Shown here: in pieces, positions 19,495 through 26,650 of the stretch | Layout of the letters: each line of letters opens with the position of its first letter | Numbering within the stretch: position 1 is the stretch's first letter | From: Microbacterium bovistercoris | GTDB lineage: Bacteria; Actinomycetota; Actinomycetes; Actinomycetales; Microbacteriaceae | Reading direction: 5' to 3' | NCBI RefSeq assembly: GCF_003387575.1 | Contig: NZ_QUAB01000041.1 | Location: forward strand, 111,308 to 175,307 | DNA: 64,000 bases | Position numbers and translations under genes: made by a program | The notes under the pieces: model-generated | What the model saw: the letters and a program-made list of their open reading frames with translations, nothing else | What the model was told of the DNA's origin: nothing | Database searches by the model: none

Positions 19495-20379
19495 ATGAGC
19501 TGGAACCGCGTCAGCGACCCGGAGCAGCGTGGCGTGCTCATCAGCGCGGCGGTCGGGCGCGTGTACGCGGCTCGCTCCGCTGCCGAACGACGAGACATCC
19601 CGGTGCCGGAGCTGGACAGCGGCGAGATCTGGCAGACCGATGACGGAACGGTGACGGTCTGGACGATCCCCGGTGACGGCGAGGTCGTGCTCGCGGACGT
19701 CGACGGTCCGACCATCGCCTGGCCGATTCTCGATGACCTCGCTGCCCAGGCTGGCTGGTCCGGCATCTGGCACTTCAGCTCGTTCGCGGAGGGGACCGAG
19801 ATGGCTGCCCTCGCCGCAGCCGGCGATGCCCGTCGGGTCGCCACGAAGATGCGCGTCTCCGTCTCAGAGGTGCCCGCCCCCGCCGGCATCCGCCTGGTGC
19901 CGATGGGTGAGGACGACTTCGCGGCGTACCGGGCCGTCGCCGATGAGGACTATGCGCAGGAGCGGTTCGCCTCCGGCGCCGAACCCACGATCGAGGATTC
20001 CCGCCGCGTCGCGGCCGAGCAGATGGCAGAGCTGCTGCCGGACGGCCCGCGGACGCCCGGGCACCGGCTCTGGACCGTCCGTGACAGCGTGGGGGAGCGG
20101 GTCGGCATCCTCTGGGTGCACGTGGGCGAGGACGCCGCGTTCATCTACGACATCTCACTGGACGAGTCCCGGCGGGGGCAGGGGCTGGGCACGCAGGCGC
20201 TCCGCGCCGCCGCGGAGCAGACGGCGGCTGCCGGTCTTGATGTGCTGGCACTGAACGTCTTCGGCAGCAATGACGGTGCGCGACGACTCTACGCACGTGA
20301 GGGCTACCGCGAGACCGAGGCCCTCTGGTCCGTGCCGATCGGGAGGCACTCACGGACGGTCTCTGCTGACCGTCCGTGA
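19495..20379 (+). CDS. GNAT acetyltransferase with N-terminal extra domain
   Basis: 294-aa protein. Residues 1-125 form a poorly recognised domain, possibly a degenerate GNAT repeat (GSGIWHFSSF-like segment near residue 85). Residues 130-290 are a clear GNAT domain with IYDISLDESRRGQGLGTQAL and NVFGSNDGARRLYAREGY. Double-GNAT architectures exist in actinobacteria (for example MshD, mycothiol synthase), but the sequence does not let me equate them. The ATG at 19495 has weak ribosome-site support. The stop codon lies inside the following terminator hairpin. Confidence 0.8.
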   Translation: MSWNRVSDPEQRGVLISAAVGRVYAARSAAERRDIPVPELDSGEIWQTDDGTVTVWTIPGDGEVVLADVDGPTIAWPILDDLAAQAGWSGIWHFSSFAEGTEMAALAAAGDARRVATKMRVSVSEVPAPAGIRLVPMGEDDFAAYRAVADEDYAQERFASGAEPTIEDSRRVAAEQMAELLPDGPRTPGHRLWTVRDSVGERVGILWVHVGEDAAFIYDISLDESRRGQGLGTQALRAAAEQTAAAGLDVLALNVFGSNDGARRLYAREGYRETEALWSVPIGRHSRTVSADRP

Positions 20380-20381
20380 GT
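20348..20381. terminator. Hairpin shared by convergent GNAT and hydrolase genes
   Basis: A 12-base perfect stem: ACTCACGGACGG (20348-20359) with CCGTCCGTGAGT (20370-20381) around a 10-base loop. It includes the GNAT stop codon and lies 16 bases beyond the minus-strand hydrolase stop. Confidence 0.75.
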
Positions 20382-20397
20382 CATGAGGCTCACGCCG

Positions 20398-21135
20398 TCA
20401 GCGCACGTGCCGTGCGAGGAATGCCGCGGCGTGCTCGGCGGCGGATGCCGGGATGCCGGTGTGCCCGCCCATATTGGCCAGAAGAGCCTTCTCCTCTGAG
20501 CCGAACGCGTCGAACAGGTCCAGCGCCATCTGACGGTCGTTGCCCTCGTCATCCCACTGCAGCATGACGTGCAAGGGGATGGTGACGCTCCGGGCCTCCT
20601 CGATGATCGAGCGCGGCACGTAGCTGCCGGCGAAGAGGCTCGCGGCGACGATCCGGGGTTCGACGACCGCGAGACGGACGCCGATGGAGATGACGCCGCC
20701 CGAGTACATCACAGGCCCGCGCAGTTCCGGCGACTGCAGCAGCTCGTCCAGGGCGCGCTGCAGCTCGGGGACGCCCTGTTCGACGAGCGGCAGGACGAGC
20801 CGGTCGACGACGTTGTCGGCGACCGGCTCGTCGGCGGCGAGTGCCTGTTGCAGGTCAGCGCGCGCCTGATCGACGACCGGCAGGCTCAGCCGATCGCCGG
20901 CTCCGGGGAGTTCGAGGGTTGCGCAGGCGTACCCGCCGGCTGCCGAGTGCTGCGCGCGTCCCCGCAGGCGCGGACGCATGCGCGCGAGGCCGCCCGGGTG
21001 GCCGAGCAGGGCGAGCGGGACGGGCACGTCAGCGCCCGCGGACGGGGGAGTCCAGAGGATGCCCGGGATTTCGCCCAGCAGGAAGTCGCGTTCGAGGACG
21101 CCGTCCTCGAGAAGGTGTTCTGAGGTGAAGTGCAT
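20398..21135 (-). CDS. Alpha/beta hydrolase family protein with degenerate nucleophile elbow
   Basis: 245-aa alpha/beta-hydrolase-like protein. LLGHPGGLARMRPRLRGRA is near the oxyanion region. The expected GxSxG is replaced by MYSGG, although a Ser is present. The acid is likely in LQWDDEGND and the His in GGHTGIP. It is probably an esterase or dienelactone-hydrolase relative; activity is uncertain. GAAAGG lies before the ATG at 21135. It is divergent from the HAD gene across 159 bases. Confidence 0.72.
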   Translation of the reverse strand: MHFTSEHLLEDGVLERDFLLGEIPGILWTPPSAGADVPVPLALLGHPGGLARMRPRLRGRAQHSAAGGYACATLELPGAGDRLSLPVVDQARADLQQALAADEPVADNVVDRLVLPLVEQGVPELQRALDELLQSPELRGPVMYSGGVISIGVRLAVVEPRIVAASLFAGSYVPRSIIEEARSVTIPLHVMLQWDDEGNDRQMALDLFDAFGSEEKALLANMGGHTGIPASAAEHAAAFLARHVR

Positions 21136-21267
21136 GATCGTGCCTTTCGGGAGCTGAGATGGCGCTCCCGGACGATCTATCGCCCGACCGTGACCCCGGA
21201 GGGGAGCACCCATGTCGTCTTGTTCACGGATACCACCTCCTCGCTCTGCCGCACGGCGCGGATCAGA

Positions 21268-21288
21268 CTAGCAGAGGGCTGCTAGACA
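21268..21288 (+). promoter_or_regulatory. Perfect inverted repeat overlapping a -10 element
   Basis: CTAGCAG (21268-21274), AGGG, CTGCTAG (21279-21285). The last three bases begin TAGACA (21283-21288), which ends 6 bases before the HAD gene GTG. This is the position expected of a repressor operator. No regulator gene is adjacent. Confidence 0.5.
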
Positions 21289-21294
21289 GGAGTC

Positions 21295-22158
21295 GTGAGC
21301 ACCATCACATCTCCTCGCACCCTCTATGTGTCGGACCTCGATCGCACCCTTCTGCGATCGGACGGCACTCTCGGTCAGTTGTCGGTCGAGTTGCTGAACG
21401 AGGTCATCGACCGTGGTGGATTGTTCACCATCGCGACAGCGCGTTCTCCGGCCTCGGCGCGGAAGGCGACTGCCGGGTTGCGGATGACCCTGCCCATCAT
21501 CACCTACGGCGGCACTGTCACGGCCGATCCGGTGACGGGCACGGCATACGATGTGCGTTTCACGCAGCCGGACGTCGTCACCGACGTCATCCGGGCCGCG
21601 AAGGACCATGCGAACATCGAGCCGATCTTCTTCACGTTCGAGGACGGCCGCGATTGGATCCGCTGGGATCCGTCGCGGATGACAGTTGGCGTCGAAGTTT
21701 TCCTCTCGAAGCGCGGCGCGAAGGATCGGCGTCTCAGGCCGATCCTTGGCGATGATCCGCTCGACGTCCGGACTGTCCACTATGTCTCCATACTTGCCAA
21801 GCGCCCTGATCTGGTGGCGTTCCGTGCAGAGAATCAGGTAACGATGATGCACGTCGCGCACTTTCTCAGTACCGATCCGGGGACGCCCGGGTTGGACTGG
21901 TTGGAGTTCCACCACCCGGACGGGACGAAGGCCGCGGCTGTCCAACGGCTGCGAGCTGATGTCAAGGCGCACCGGCTGGTCGCGTTCGGCGACAACCACA
22001 ATGACGCGCCGATGTTCGAGATCGCTGATGAAGCGCACGCCGTGCAGAACTCTGTGCCGGAGCTCGTTGCGATCGCGACGTCGGTCATCGACCATCACGA
22101 GGACGACGCGGTCGCCCGGTTCATCGCATCGGAAATGGCCGGGGTCAGTCGAAGCTGA
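21295..22158 (+). CDS. HAD hydrolase, Cof/IIB type
   Basis: 287-aa phosphatase of the Cof-like group. Motif I SDLDRTLL holds the nucleophile Asp and acid/base Asp (about residues 14-16). Motif II is TIATARS, motif III is the Lys in PDGTKAAAVQ, and motif IV is FGDNHNDAPMF. The large cap between motifs II and III fits sugar-phosphate or nucleotide phosphatases. The substrate is unknown. GTG start with GGAG nearby and a palindrome over its promoter. The end overlaps the convergent HIT gene by 14 bases. Confidence 0.9.
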   Translation: MSTITSPRTLYVSDLDRTLLRSDGTLGQLSVELLNEVIDRGGLFTIATARSPASARKATAGLRMTLPIITYGGTVTADPVTGTAYDVRFTQPDVVTDVIRAAKDHANIEPIFFTFEDGRDWIRWDPSRMTVGVEVFLSKRGAKDRRLRPILGDDPLDVRTVHYVSILAKRPDLVAFRAENQVTMMHVAHFLSTDPGTPGLDWLEFHHPDGTKAAAVQRLRADVKAHRLVAFGDNHNDAPMFEIADEAHAVQNSVPELVAIATSVIDHHEDDAVARFIASEMAGVSRS

Positions 22159-22627
22159 ACGGCATGCCGAGCTCCGTCCGGAGCTTCTGCGCGAAGATGT
22201 CCCGGTCGGCGGGGGAGACCCACCGCGCCTCGTCCTGTCGTTGGTACAGGCGATCGTCGGTGTAACGAGGGAAAACGTGCACGTGCAGGTGCCAGACGTC
22301 CTGGCCGCCGGACGGCTCGTTGTGCTGGCGGATCGAGGTCCCCTCGCATCCATACGATGACCGGATCCCGATGGCCAGCCGCTGCGTCAGCTCCCAGACC
22401 GCCTGCCCGTCGGCAGGGGAGAGGTCGTAGAGGTTCTCGGCGTGTGCACGCGGGATGACGAGCACGGCACCTGGATTGCCGGGCCACCACTTCGGCGCGA
22501 TGCGGGCGAAGGCGCGATCGCTGACGGCGACGACGTCGGAAGGCAGGTTGCGCTCGTTGAACATCCCCTGCTGGATGCCGCAGAACGGACAGGTGTAACG
22601 GTCCGGTTCGTGGGTGGGCGGGTGCAT
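22145..22627 (-). CDS. HIT family protein
   Basis: 160-aa histidine-triad nucleotide hydrolase. The triad is HLHVHVF in DVWHLHVHVFPRYTDD. CPFCGIQQG near the N-terminus (about residue 13) is the zinc-knuckle-like start seen in many bacterial HIT proteins. Members hydrolyse AMP-lysine, adenylylated or dinucleoside substrates. It lies in a minus-strand series with VOC and methyltransferase genes; the VOC gene ends 6 bases before its start codon. Confidence 0.9.
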   Translation of the reverse strand: MHPPTHEPDRYTCPFCGIQQGMFNERNLPSDVVAVSDRAFARIAPKWWPGNPGAVLVIPRAHAENLYDLSPADGQAVWELTQRLAIGIRSSYGCEGTSIRQHNEPSGGQDVWHLHVHVFPRYTDDRLYQRQDEARWVSPADRDIFAQKLRTELGMPFSFD

Positions 22628-22633
22628 GCGCGT

Positions 22634-22978
22634 TCAGATGTCGCGGCAGACGTCGACGATCAGGCCGCCGGGTCCGCGAAGATAGGCCGCCTCAGTGCCC
22701 CAGTCCGTCATGAGTGGACCGCTGAGCAGCTCCGCGCCGGCCGTGACGGCACGCGCGACGGCCGCAGTAACGTCATCGACGTAGTGGTGCAGGATCAGGC
22801 CGTCGAGCGCGCCCCAGGGCACCATCGCGTCGCGCGACAGCATCACTCGGATGCCGCCGGCGTCGAGTTCTCCGAAGTTCGGGTCATCCGTCAGCACGGC
22901 CCAGCCGTACGCCGCGGACAGCAGCTTCGTCGCCGTGGTCACGTCGTCGACCTGGAGATCGATCGCCTGCACGCCCAT
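22634..22978 (-). CDS. VOC (glyoxalase/bleomycin-resistance) family protein
   Basis: 114-aa vicinal-oxygen-chelate fold: GVQAIDLQVDDVTTATKLL at the start, LHHYVDDVTAAVARAV in the middle, and AAYLRGPGGLIVDVCRD at the end. Few clear metal ligands are visible, so it may be a binding rather than catalytic protein. A longer reading extends upstream, but the ATG at 22978 matches the domain start and has GGAAGG before it. Confidence 0.8.
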   Translation of the reverse strand: MGVQAIDLQVDDVTTATKLLSAAYGWAVLTDDPNFGELDAGGIRVMLSRDAMVPWGALDGLILHHYVDDVTAAVARAVTAGAELLSGPLMTDWGTEAAYLRGPGGLIVDVCRDI

Positions 22979-23021
22979 GGGGGTCCTTCCGTCCGATGTC
23001 CTGAGGCTATCGGGTGGGCGC

Positions 23022-23675
23022 TCAAGACGGTGCTGTCCAGTGCGCCGTGTAACGCCAGAACAGACGTCGCCGCATTCTGATGCCCGGCAGCACCTCGGCC
23101 GCCACGATGCGAATGTCGTCGAAGGTCTCGCGCGGTTCGGCGGTCGGCGCACGCATCGACGCCGGGGGAGCGGATGCCCGACGTGGGTGCTTCAGGAAGC
23201 CGATGACCGGATTGAGCGCGAGCGACACCAGCGATCGGGGGGCGTCCGCAGAGGTCTCCCTCGCCGCACCGACGATCAGGATCCTGCCCTGGGGGCGCAG
23301 TGCCGCACTGGCCTGATGCAGGGTCGCGCGCAACGGCATGTGGTGCAGTGAGGCCACGAACACGATGAGATCATAGGCGCCGCTCGGTTCGTCACCGAAC
23401 TGCCGCTGTTCGATGCGAACCCGTGCGGATCCGTCGAATCGTCTTGCCGCCGATCGTGCCGTCTCCGCGTCGGGCTCGATGCCGATCACCACGGGGAGGA
23501 CGCCTGCGAGCGCCGCGGCGAGATTGCCGCTGCCGCATCCGACATCCGCCGCGACGCGACCGCCGGCGCGTCGGACGGCTCGGGCGTGTCTCAGGACGAA
23601 ATGCGAATAGGCATCGTTGTGCGACCACGGATGCGCGGCGTTGAATCGGTCCAGTGCCGCCAGGAGGTGTCGCAT
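23022..23675 (-). CDS. Class I SAM-dependent methyltransferase
   Basis: 217-aa methyltransferase. Motif I is VAADVGCGSGNLAAAL (about residue 40), VIGIEPDAETAR is motif II, and YDLIVFVASLHHMPL is motif IV. The C-terminus (RRRLFWRYTAHW) resembles small-molecule methyltransferases annotated as UbiE-like; the substrate is unknown. TATCCT lies 6 bases before the ATG on this strand, so it is probably leaderless. Confidence 0.87.
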   Translation of the reverse strand: MRHLLAALDRFNAAHPWSHNDAYSHFVLRHARAVRRAGGRVAADVGCGSGNLAAALAGVLPVVIGIEPDAETARSAARRFDGSARVRIEQRQFGDEPSGAYDLIVFVASLHHMPLRATLHQASAALRPQGRILIVGAARETSADAPRSLVSLALNPVIGFLKHPRRASAPPASMRAPTAEPRETFDDIRIVAAEVLPGIRMRRRLFWRYTAHWTAPS

Positions 23676-23714
23676 GAACGGAGGATATCGGGGGAGTGGA
23701 CGACCGACGCCGTC

Positions 23715-24239
23715 TTAAGCCGGGCCCAGATCCTGCAGGATCGACGACACCAGGTCCTCCGTCGAGACCTCGCCGCCCACCCGCGTCTCGTCATGCCAGG
23801 GGAGTGGCTGCCACCCGTCGTACCAGTCGCGGATCTTGTCCGCGCCGAACTCCTTCGCCAGCGGTCGCCCCGCGTGGCGTCGTATCGTCTCGTCGAGTCC
23901 GATGTCGAACTGGTAGATCCGCGTCCGCCCTCGGTGGTCGTCGTGCAGGCGTTCGAGCGGCGCGGAGTAGTCGCGCAGGTTGAAGATCCCGTCCAGGATG
24001 ACGTCGTATCCGAGGTTCAGAGCCTCGCGTGCGGCGCCGACGATCAGAATGCTCGCGTCTCGAGATCGCTGCACCCTGTCGTCGTTGCTCAGAATCTCGC
24101 GCCGGAAGTAGTCCTGATGGATCAGGGCGACCTTCGGCCCGAGTTCTGCGCGCAGAGCCACAGCCGTCGTCGTCTTCCCTGAAGCGGAATCGCCTCGGAG
24201 AATGACGAGACGAGTGGATTCGCTGCCGACGGAGGTCAC
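23715..24239 (-). CDS. Small P-loop kinase (AAA/zeta-toxin-like)
   Basis: 174-aa nucleotide-binding protein. Walker A is GDSASGKT (residues 16-23), HQDYFRREIL is a phosphate-acceptor-like segment, and YDVILDGIFN is the second strand/acidic site. It is close to uncharacterised kinases grouped with zeta toxins and chloramphenicol phosphotransferases. It could phosphorylate a small molecule or a cell-wall precursor; no partner antitoxin gene is beside it. GTG start, with CAGGAT 6 bases upstream. Confidence 0.78.
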   Translation of the reverse strand: MTSVGSESTRLVILRGDSASGKTTTAVALRAELGPKVALIHQDYFRREILSNDDRVQRSRDASILIVGAAREALNLGYDVILDGIFNLRDYSAPLERLHDDHRGRTRIYQFDIGLDETIRRHAGRPLAKEFGADKIRDWYDGWQPLPWHDETRVGGEVSTEDLVSSILQDLGPA

Positions 24240-24295
24240 GCCTACATCCTGTCAGCGGGAGCCGTGCGGGGATGGGGAAAGTCACGCGTACTGAC

Positions 24296-24309
24296 ATAAT
24301 GTGCATTAT
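24296..24309. promoter_or_regulatory. AT-rich palindrome upstream of the P-loop kinase gene
   Basis: ATAATG, TG, CATTAT: a 6-base inverted repeat with a 2-base centre in otherwise GC-rich DNA. It lies 57-70 bases upstream of the kinase start and just beyond the VapC stop. Operator or promoter-overlap site; function not known. Confidence 0.4.
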
Positions 24310-24333
24310 CGGTGATTGTCCGACGTGCGACTG

Positions 24334-24765
24334 TCACGCCTGACTGTTCGCATCCGCGACGTCGACACCGTGGTTGCGCCACGCCTCCAGGAGCGCGCGA
24401 TCACCACTCACTCCGACGGGGTCGAGTCGTGCGAGGCGCATCGCACTCGCACAGTGCACAGCGTCGTATCCGCGTAGCCCAGCTTCGTGCGCGATCGCTG
24501 CCGCGTCCTTCATCAGGCTGTCATCCAGTTCCACAATCTGAACCTGGCTCCAAAGCACGTCCAACACCGCGAGCGCCTGCGCGTGTACGTCCGAATCGAT
24601 CCGCCGGGAACGCTCTGCCGCAGCCAGTGCCGCGGCCGCTTCGACGTACGTGATCCGAGCAGTGAAGCGGAGGCGGGAAACATCCCACAACCGCCCACAG
24701 CGCTCGCTACTCGGTTCGGAGATCAGCAGCGGCACGATCGCGGACGTGTCCAGGTACAGAATCAT
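24334..24765 (-). CDS. vapC: PIN-domain toxin, VapC type
   Basis: 143-aa ribonuclease toxin. The predicted metal-binding acids are Asp6 (YLDTSA), Glu42 (TYVEAAA), Asp101 (GYDAVHCA) and Asp122 (SGDRALL). VapC proteins cleave tRNA or rRNA when freed from antitoxin. The start codon overlaps the antitoxin stop by 4 bases (ATGA), the usual coupled arrangement. All catalytic residues are intact. Confidence 0.9.
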   Translation of the reverse strand: MILYLDTSAIVPLLISEPSSERCGRLWDVSRLRFTARITYVEAAAALAAAERSRRIDSDVHAQALAVLDVLWSQVQIVELDDSLMKDAAAIAHEAGLRGYDAVHCASAMRLARLDPVGVSGDRALLEAWRNHGVDVADANSQA

Positions 24766-25022
24766 CGACGCTGCTCGACGATCAGATCGCTGACCAGCGT
24801 CCCCTCGGGCACGGCGATCGGCTCGGGCCTCGATGTCGTGGGCCGACTCGCGGGTGTCACGAGCCCCTCGGCGATGAGCTTCTCCAGGGCGCTGGGTGCA
24901 TCGTACGGCATCAACCGAGCCACGGCCTTGCCGTGATCCGTGACCACGATCTCCTCGCCGTCACGCGCGGCCGCGACGTAGCGGCTCAAGCCGTCACGCA
25001 ACTCCCGGATTCCGACGTTCAT
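24762..25022 (-). CDS. Phd/YefM-type antitoxin
   Basis: 86-aa antitoxin. The N-terminal DNA-binding half reads IRELRDGLSRYVAAARDGE followed by IVVTDHGKAVARL, the Phd fold. The C-terminal half, rich in Pro/Ser/Glu, would wrap the toxin. ATG 25022 is preferred over 25037 because GGGGGAG lies just upstream of it and not of the other. These proteins repress their own promoter; the 55-base region to the NUDIX gene end would hold it. Confidence 0.9.
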   Translation of the reverse strand: MNVGIRELRDGLSRYVAAARDGEEIVVTDHGKAVARLMPYDAPSALEKLIAEGLVTPASRPTTSRPEPIAVPEGTLVSDLIVEQRR

Positions 25023-25093
25023 CACTCCCCCAATCATGTGGCGCTTTTCTATAGGACATAGTAGCCACTTGATATGGAGTGTGAGCCGGAGCG

Positions 25094-25642
25094 CTACAAC
25101 ATGTGCGGCGGGTCATCCTTGTACGCCGCGACGAGTTCGTCGGTGATGACGTGACCGGGCGCTCCGTGAAGGACGGGGATCCCGTGTCGCAGATGTGGCG
25201 CACGAGAGCGCAGCCCGTCCGCCACGATTGCCGGATACAGCGGCACTGTCTCATCCACGTCGTCGAAGGGCCGCCAGACGACAGGAACCACGGAACCGTC
25301 GATCTCTGTGAGCGTTCCGCCTTCAGCCGGCGGCTCGGGATCCAGTCGTCCGCTGTACAGAGCGACGATCTCGTGTCCGAGCTCTCCGTCGAACCGGAAG
25401 ATGTTCTCGACCATCCCGACGAAGGCGAGGTCACGGATCTGCGCGCCGAGTTCCTCGTCGACCTCGCGGATGACCGCCTCGCGGTGCGTCTCCCCCAGCT
25501 CGACGCTGCCACCGACGAAGCGGTCGTACCCCTGCGGGTTCTCCCGCGACGGTGCGTTCCTGCTCACCAGGTGCCGCGTGCCGTCGGCGTTCGGAGCAAT
25601 GAGCATGGCCTTGACACGGATGTACGAGCGATCGACCGGCAT
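25094..25642 (-). CDS. NUDIX hydrolase (standalone copy)
   Basis: 182-aa nucleoside-diphosphate-linked-moiety hydrolase. The Nudix box is GGSVELGETHREAVIREVDEEL, complete with the REVDEE metal-binding core. Residues 1-128 align without gaps to the NUDIX half of the fusion gene at 28000-28947 (about 88% identical by eye); the last 55 residues, from GLRSRAPHLRHG on, are unique. The ATG at 25642 matches the Met at the domain junction of the fusion. It is divergent from a methyltransferase gene, with 30 bases between. Confidence 0.88.
   Translation of the reverse strand: MPVDRSYIRVKAMLIAPNADGTRHLVSRNAPSRENPQGYDRFVGGSVELGETHREAVIREVDEELGAQIRDLAFVGMVENIFRFDGELGHEIVALYSGRLDPEPPAEGGTLTEIDGSVVPVVWRPFDDVDETVPLYPAIVADGLRSRAPHLRHGIPVLHGAPGHVITDELVAAYKDDPPHML
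25258..25642. repeat. Direct repeat copy A (NUDIX coding sequence)
   Basis: 385 bases that align gap-free with 28068-28452 at a constant offset of 2810, in the same orientation, with long identical blocks. Bounds the methyltransferase-T-box-AspRS interval on the left. Confidence 0.85.
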
Positions 25643-25672
25643 GATCTCATCCTGCCCGATACCGTTGACGAC

Positions 25673-26437
25673 GTGACGCAGTCCGAATCCCCCGCTGAAC
25701 TCCAGACGACGAATACGGATGCCTGGGCGCAGCTCTCCGGCGACTACGAACGCGCCCGCGGCCGCGAGGACTCGCTCGACCGCATGGTGGAGTGGCCTGC
25801 GCAGCGCGGGATGCTCGGCGACGTGAGCGGGCGCTCCATTCTCGACCTCGGCTGCGGAAACGGCGGCAAGATCGCCGAACTGGTGCGCGACGGCGCCGCC
25901 GAGTCGGTCGGTGTCGACATCAGCGGGAACTTCGTCGCCGATCCCCCGGTAGGCCTGCAACTCCTCCGGGCGGATCTCTCAGTGCCCCAAGCGATCCCGG
26001 AACTCACCGGCCGCCGGTTCGATCGCATCCTGTTCCTGCAGTCCTTCGGGTACGCCGCCGATCCCGTCGCCACTCTGGTCTCCGCCAGAGATCTCCTCAC
26101 CGACGACGGCTTCATCCTGCTGACCAGAACCCAGCCGATCCGCTACGCCGTCGAGCGCATGGAGCAGAACGGCACCAGCCTCGGCGAGGAGTACTTCGCC
26201 GGCGGCACGCACTTCCACGTCAGCGGGTGGAACGACGGGATCGCGCTCGCCAAGCGCACGTACACGATCAGCGACCTGCTCAACATCTTCGCCGCAGCCG
26301 GACTCCGGGTCGAGGCTGCGGCTGAGCCACAGCTGTCCGAGGAGGACGCCCGCCGCTTGCCGCACAAGAAGGCCTGGCTGGACAAGCACCTCGGCATCCT
26401 GATCTTCCGGCTCCGCCCCGTCGCCGCGGCGGGTTGA
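25673..26437 (+). CDS. Class I SAM-dependent methyltransferase
   Basis: 254-aa methyltransferase. Motif I is ILDLGCGNGGKIAELV (about residue 48), SVGVDISGNF is motif II and FDRILFLQSFGYAADP is motif IV. The C-terminal SDLLNIFAAAGLRVE fold is typical. Start GTG at 25673 was chosen as the first in-frame start after the divergent NUDIX start; the true start is uncertain. It lies between the two NUDIX repeats, upstream of the T-box leader, whose -10 begins 41 bases after this stop codon. The substrate is unknown. Confidence 0.8.
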   Translation: MTQSESPAELQTTNTDAWAQLSGDYERARGREDSLDRMVEWPAQRGMLGDVSGRSILDLGCGNGGKIAELVRDGAAESVGVDISGNFVADPPVGLQLLRADLSVPQAIPELTGRRFDRILFLQSFGYAADPVATLVSARDLLTDDGFILLTRTQPIRYAVERMEQNGTSLGEEYFAGGTHFHVSGWNDGIALAKRTYTISDLLNIFAAAGLRVEAAAEPQLSEEDARRLPHKKAWLDKHLGILIFRLRPVAAAG

Positions 26438-26477
26438 CGACCGACAGCACCGACGAGCAGTTGCGGAGTCGTTCGAC

Positions 26478-26483
26478 TAGTCT
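26478..26483 (+). promoter_or_regulatory. Candidate -10 element (TAGTCT) for the T-box transcript
   Basis: TAGTCT sits 41 bases after the methyltransferase stop and about 170 bases before the AspRS start. It would start transcription near 26490, just ahead of the predicted first hairpin. Confidence 0.45.
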
Positions 26484-26490
26484 GATTCCC

Positions 26491-26650
26491 AGCCACGATG
26501 AGGCCTGACAACCCTCGGCTCCGAAGGAGCAGTCGTGCTCGTGCGTCCGGCGTCACCGACGAGAGGCCGGCGGTACGTCGGCGAAGGTGTGGTGGCACCG
26601 CGATCTGGCCCCCGCCCGCACCTCCAGGGCTTCCGCATCCTGGAGGAATC
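26491..26650 (+). promoter_or_regulatory. T-box riboswitch leader, translational type, for an AspRS gene
   Basis: The T-box core TGGCACCGCG (26593-26602) is a perfect match to the family. The antisequestrator is AGGTGTGG (26585-26592) paired with CCGCACCT (26616-26623), the seven-base bulge TGGCACC, and GCG (26600-26602) paired with CGC (26613-26615). The bulge TGGC pairs with a tRNA 3' end GCCA, meaning discriminator G, as in tRNA(Asp) and tRNA(Asn). A short 5' hairpin, GAGG/CCTC (26500-26516), has a 9-base loop with GACAAC, the candidate specifier. Further hairpins are at 26518-26530 and 26538-26563, and the loop CCGGC (26547-26551) could pair with GCCGG (26566-26570), like the stem IIA/B pseudoknot. 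No terminator is present; control is by hiding the ribosome site. Stem assignments at the 5' end are my inference. Confidence 0.85.
26621..26646 (+). promoter_or_regulatory. Shine-Dalgarno sequestrator hairpin of the T-box leader
   Basis: CCTCCAGG (26621-26628) pairs perfectly with CCTGGAGG (26639-26646), burying the AspRS ribosome site GGAGG (26642-26646). Bases 26621-26623 are also needed by the antisequestrator, so the two folds exclude each other: uncharged tRNA should free the ribosome site. Confidence 0.85.

Noticed and set aside
21209..21270. Very short open frame (about 19 codons) before the HAD gene, as a possible leader peptide
   Set aside because: No ribosome site and no obvious attenuator structure; composition is not distinctive.
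26558..26563. GAC at 26558-26560 as the T-box specifier
   Set aside because: It lies in the stem of the third hairpin rather than in a loop; GAC/AAC in the first hairpin loop is better placed.
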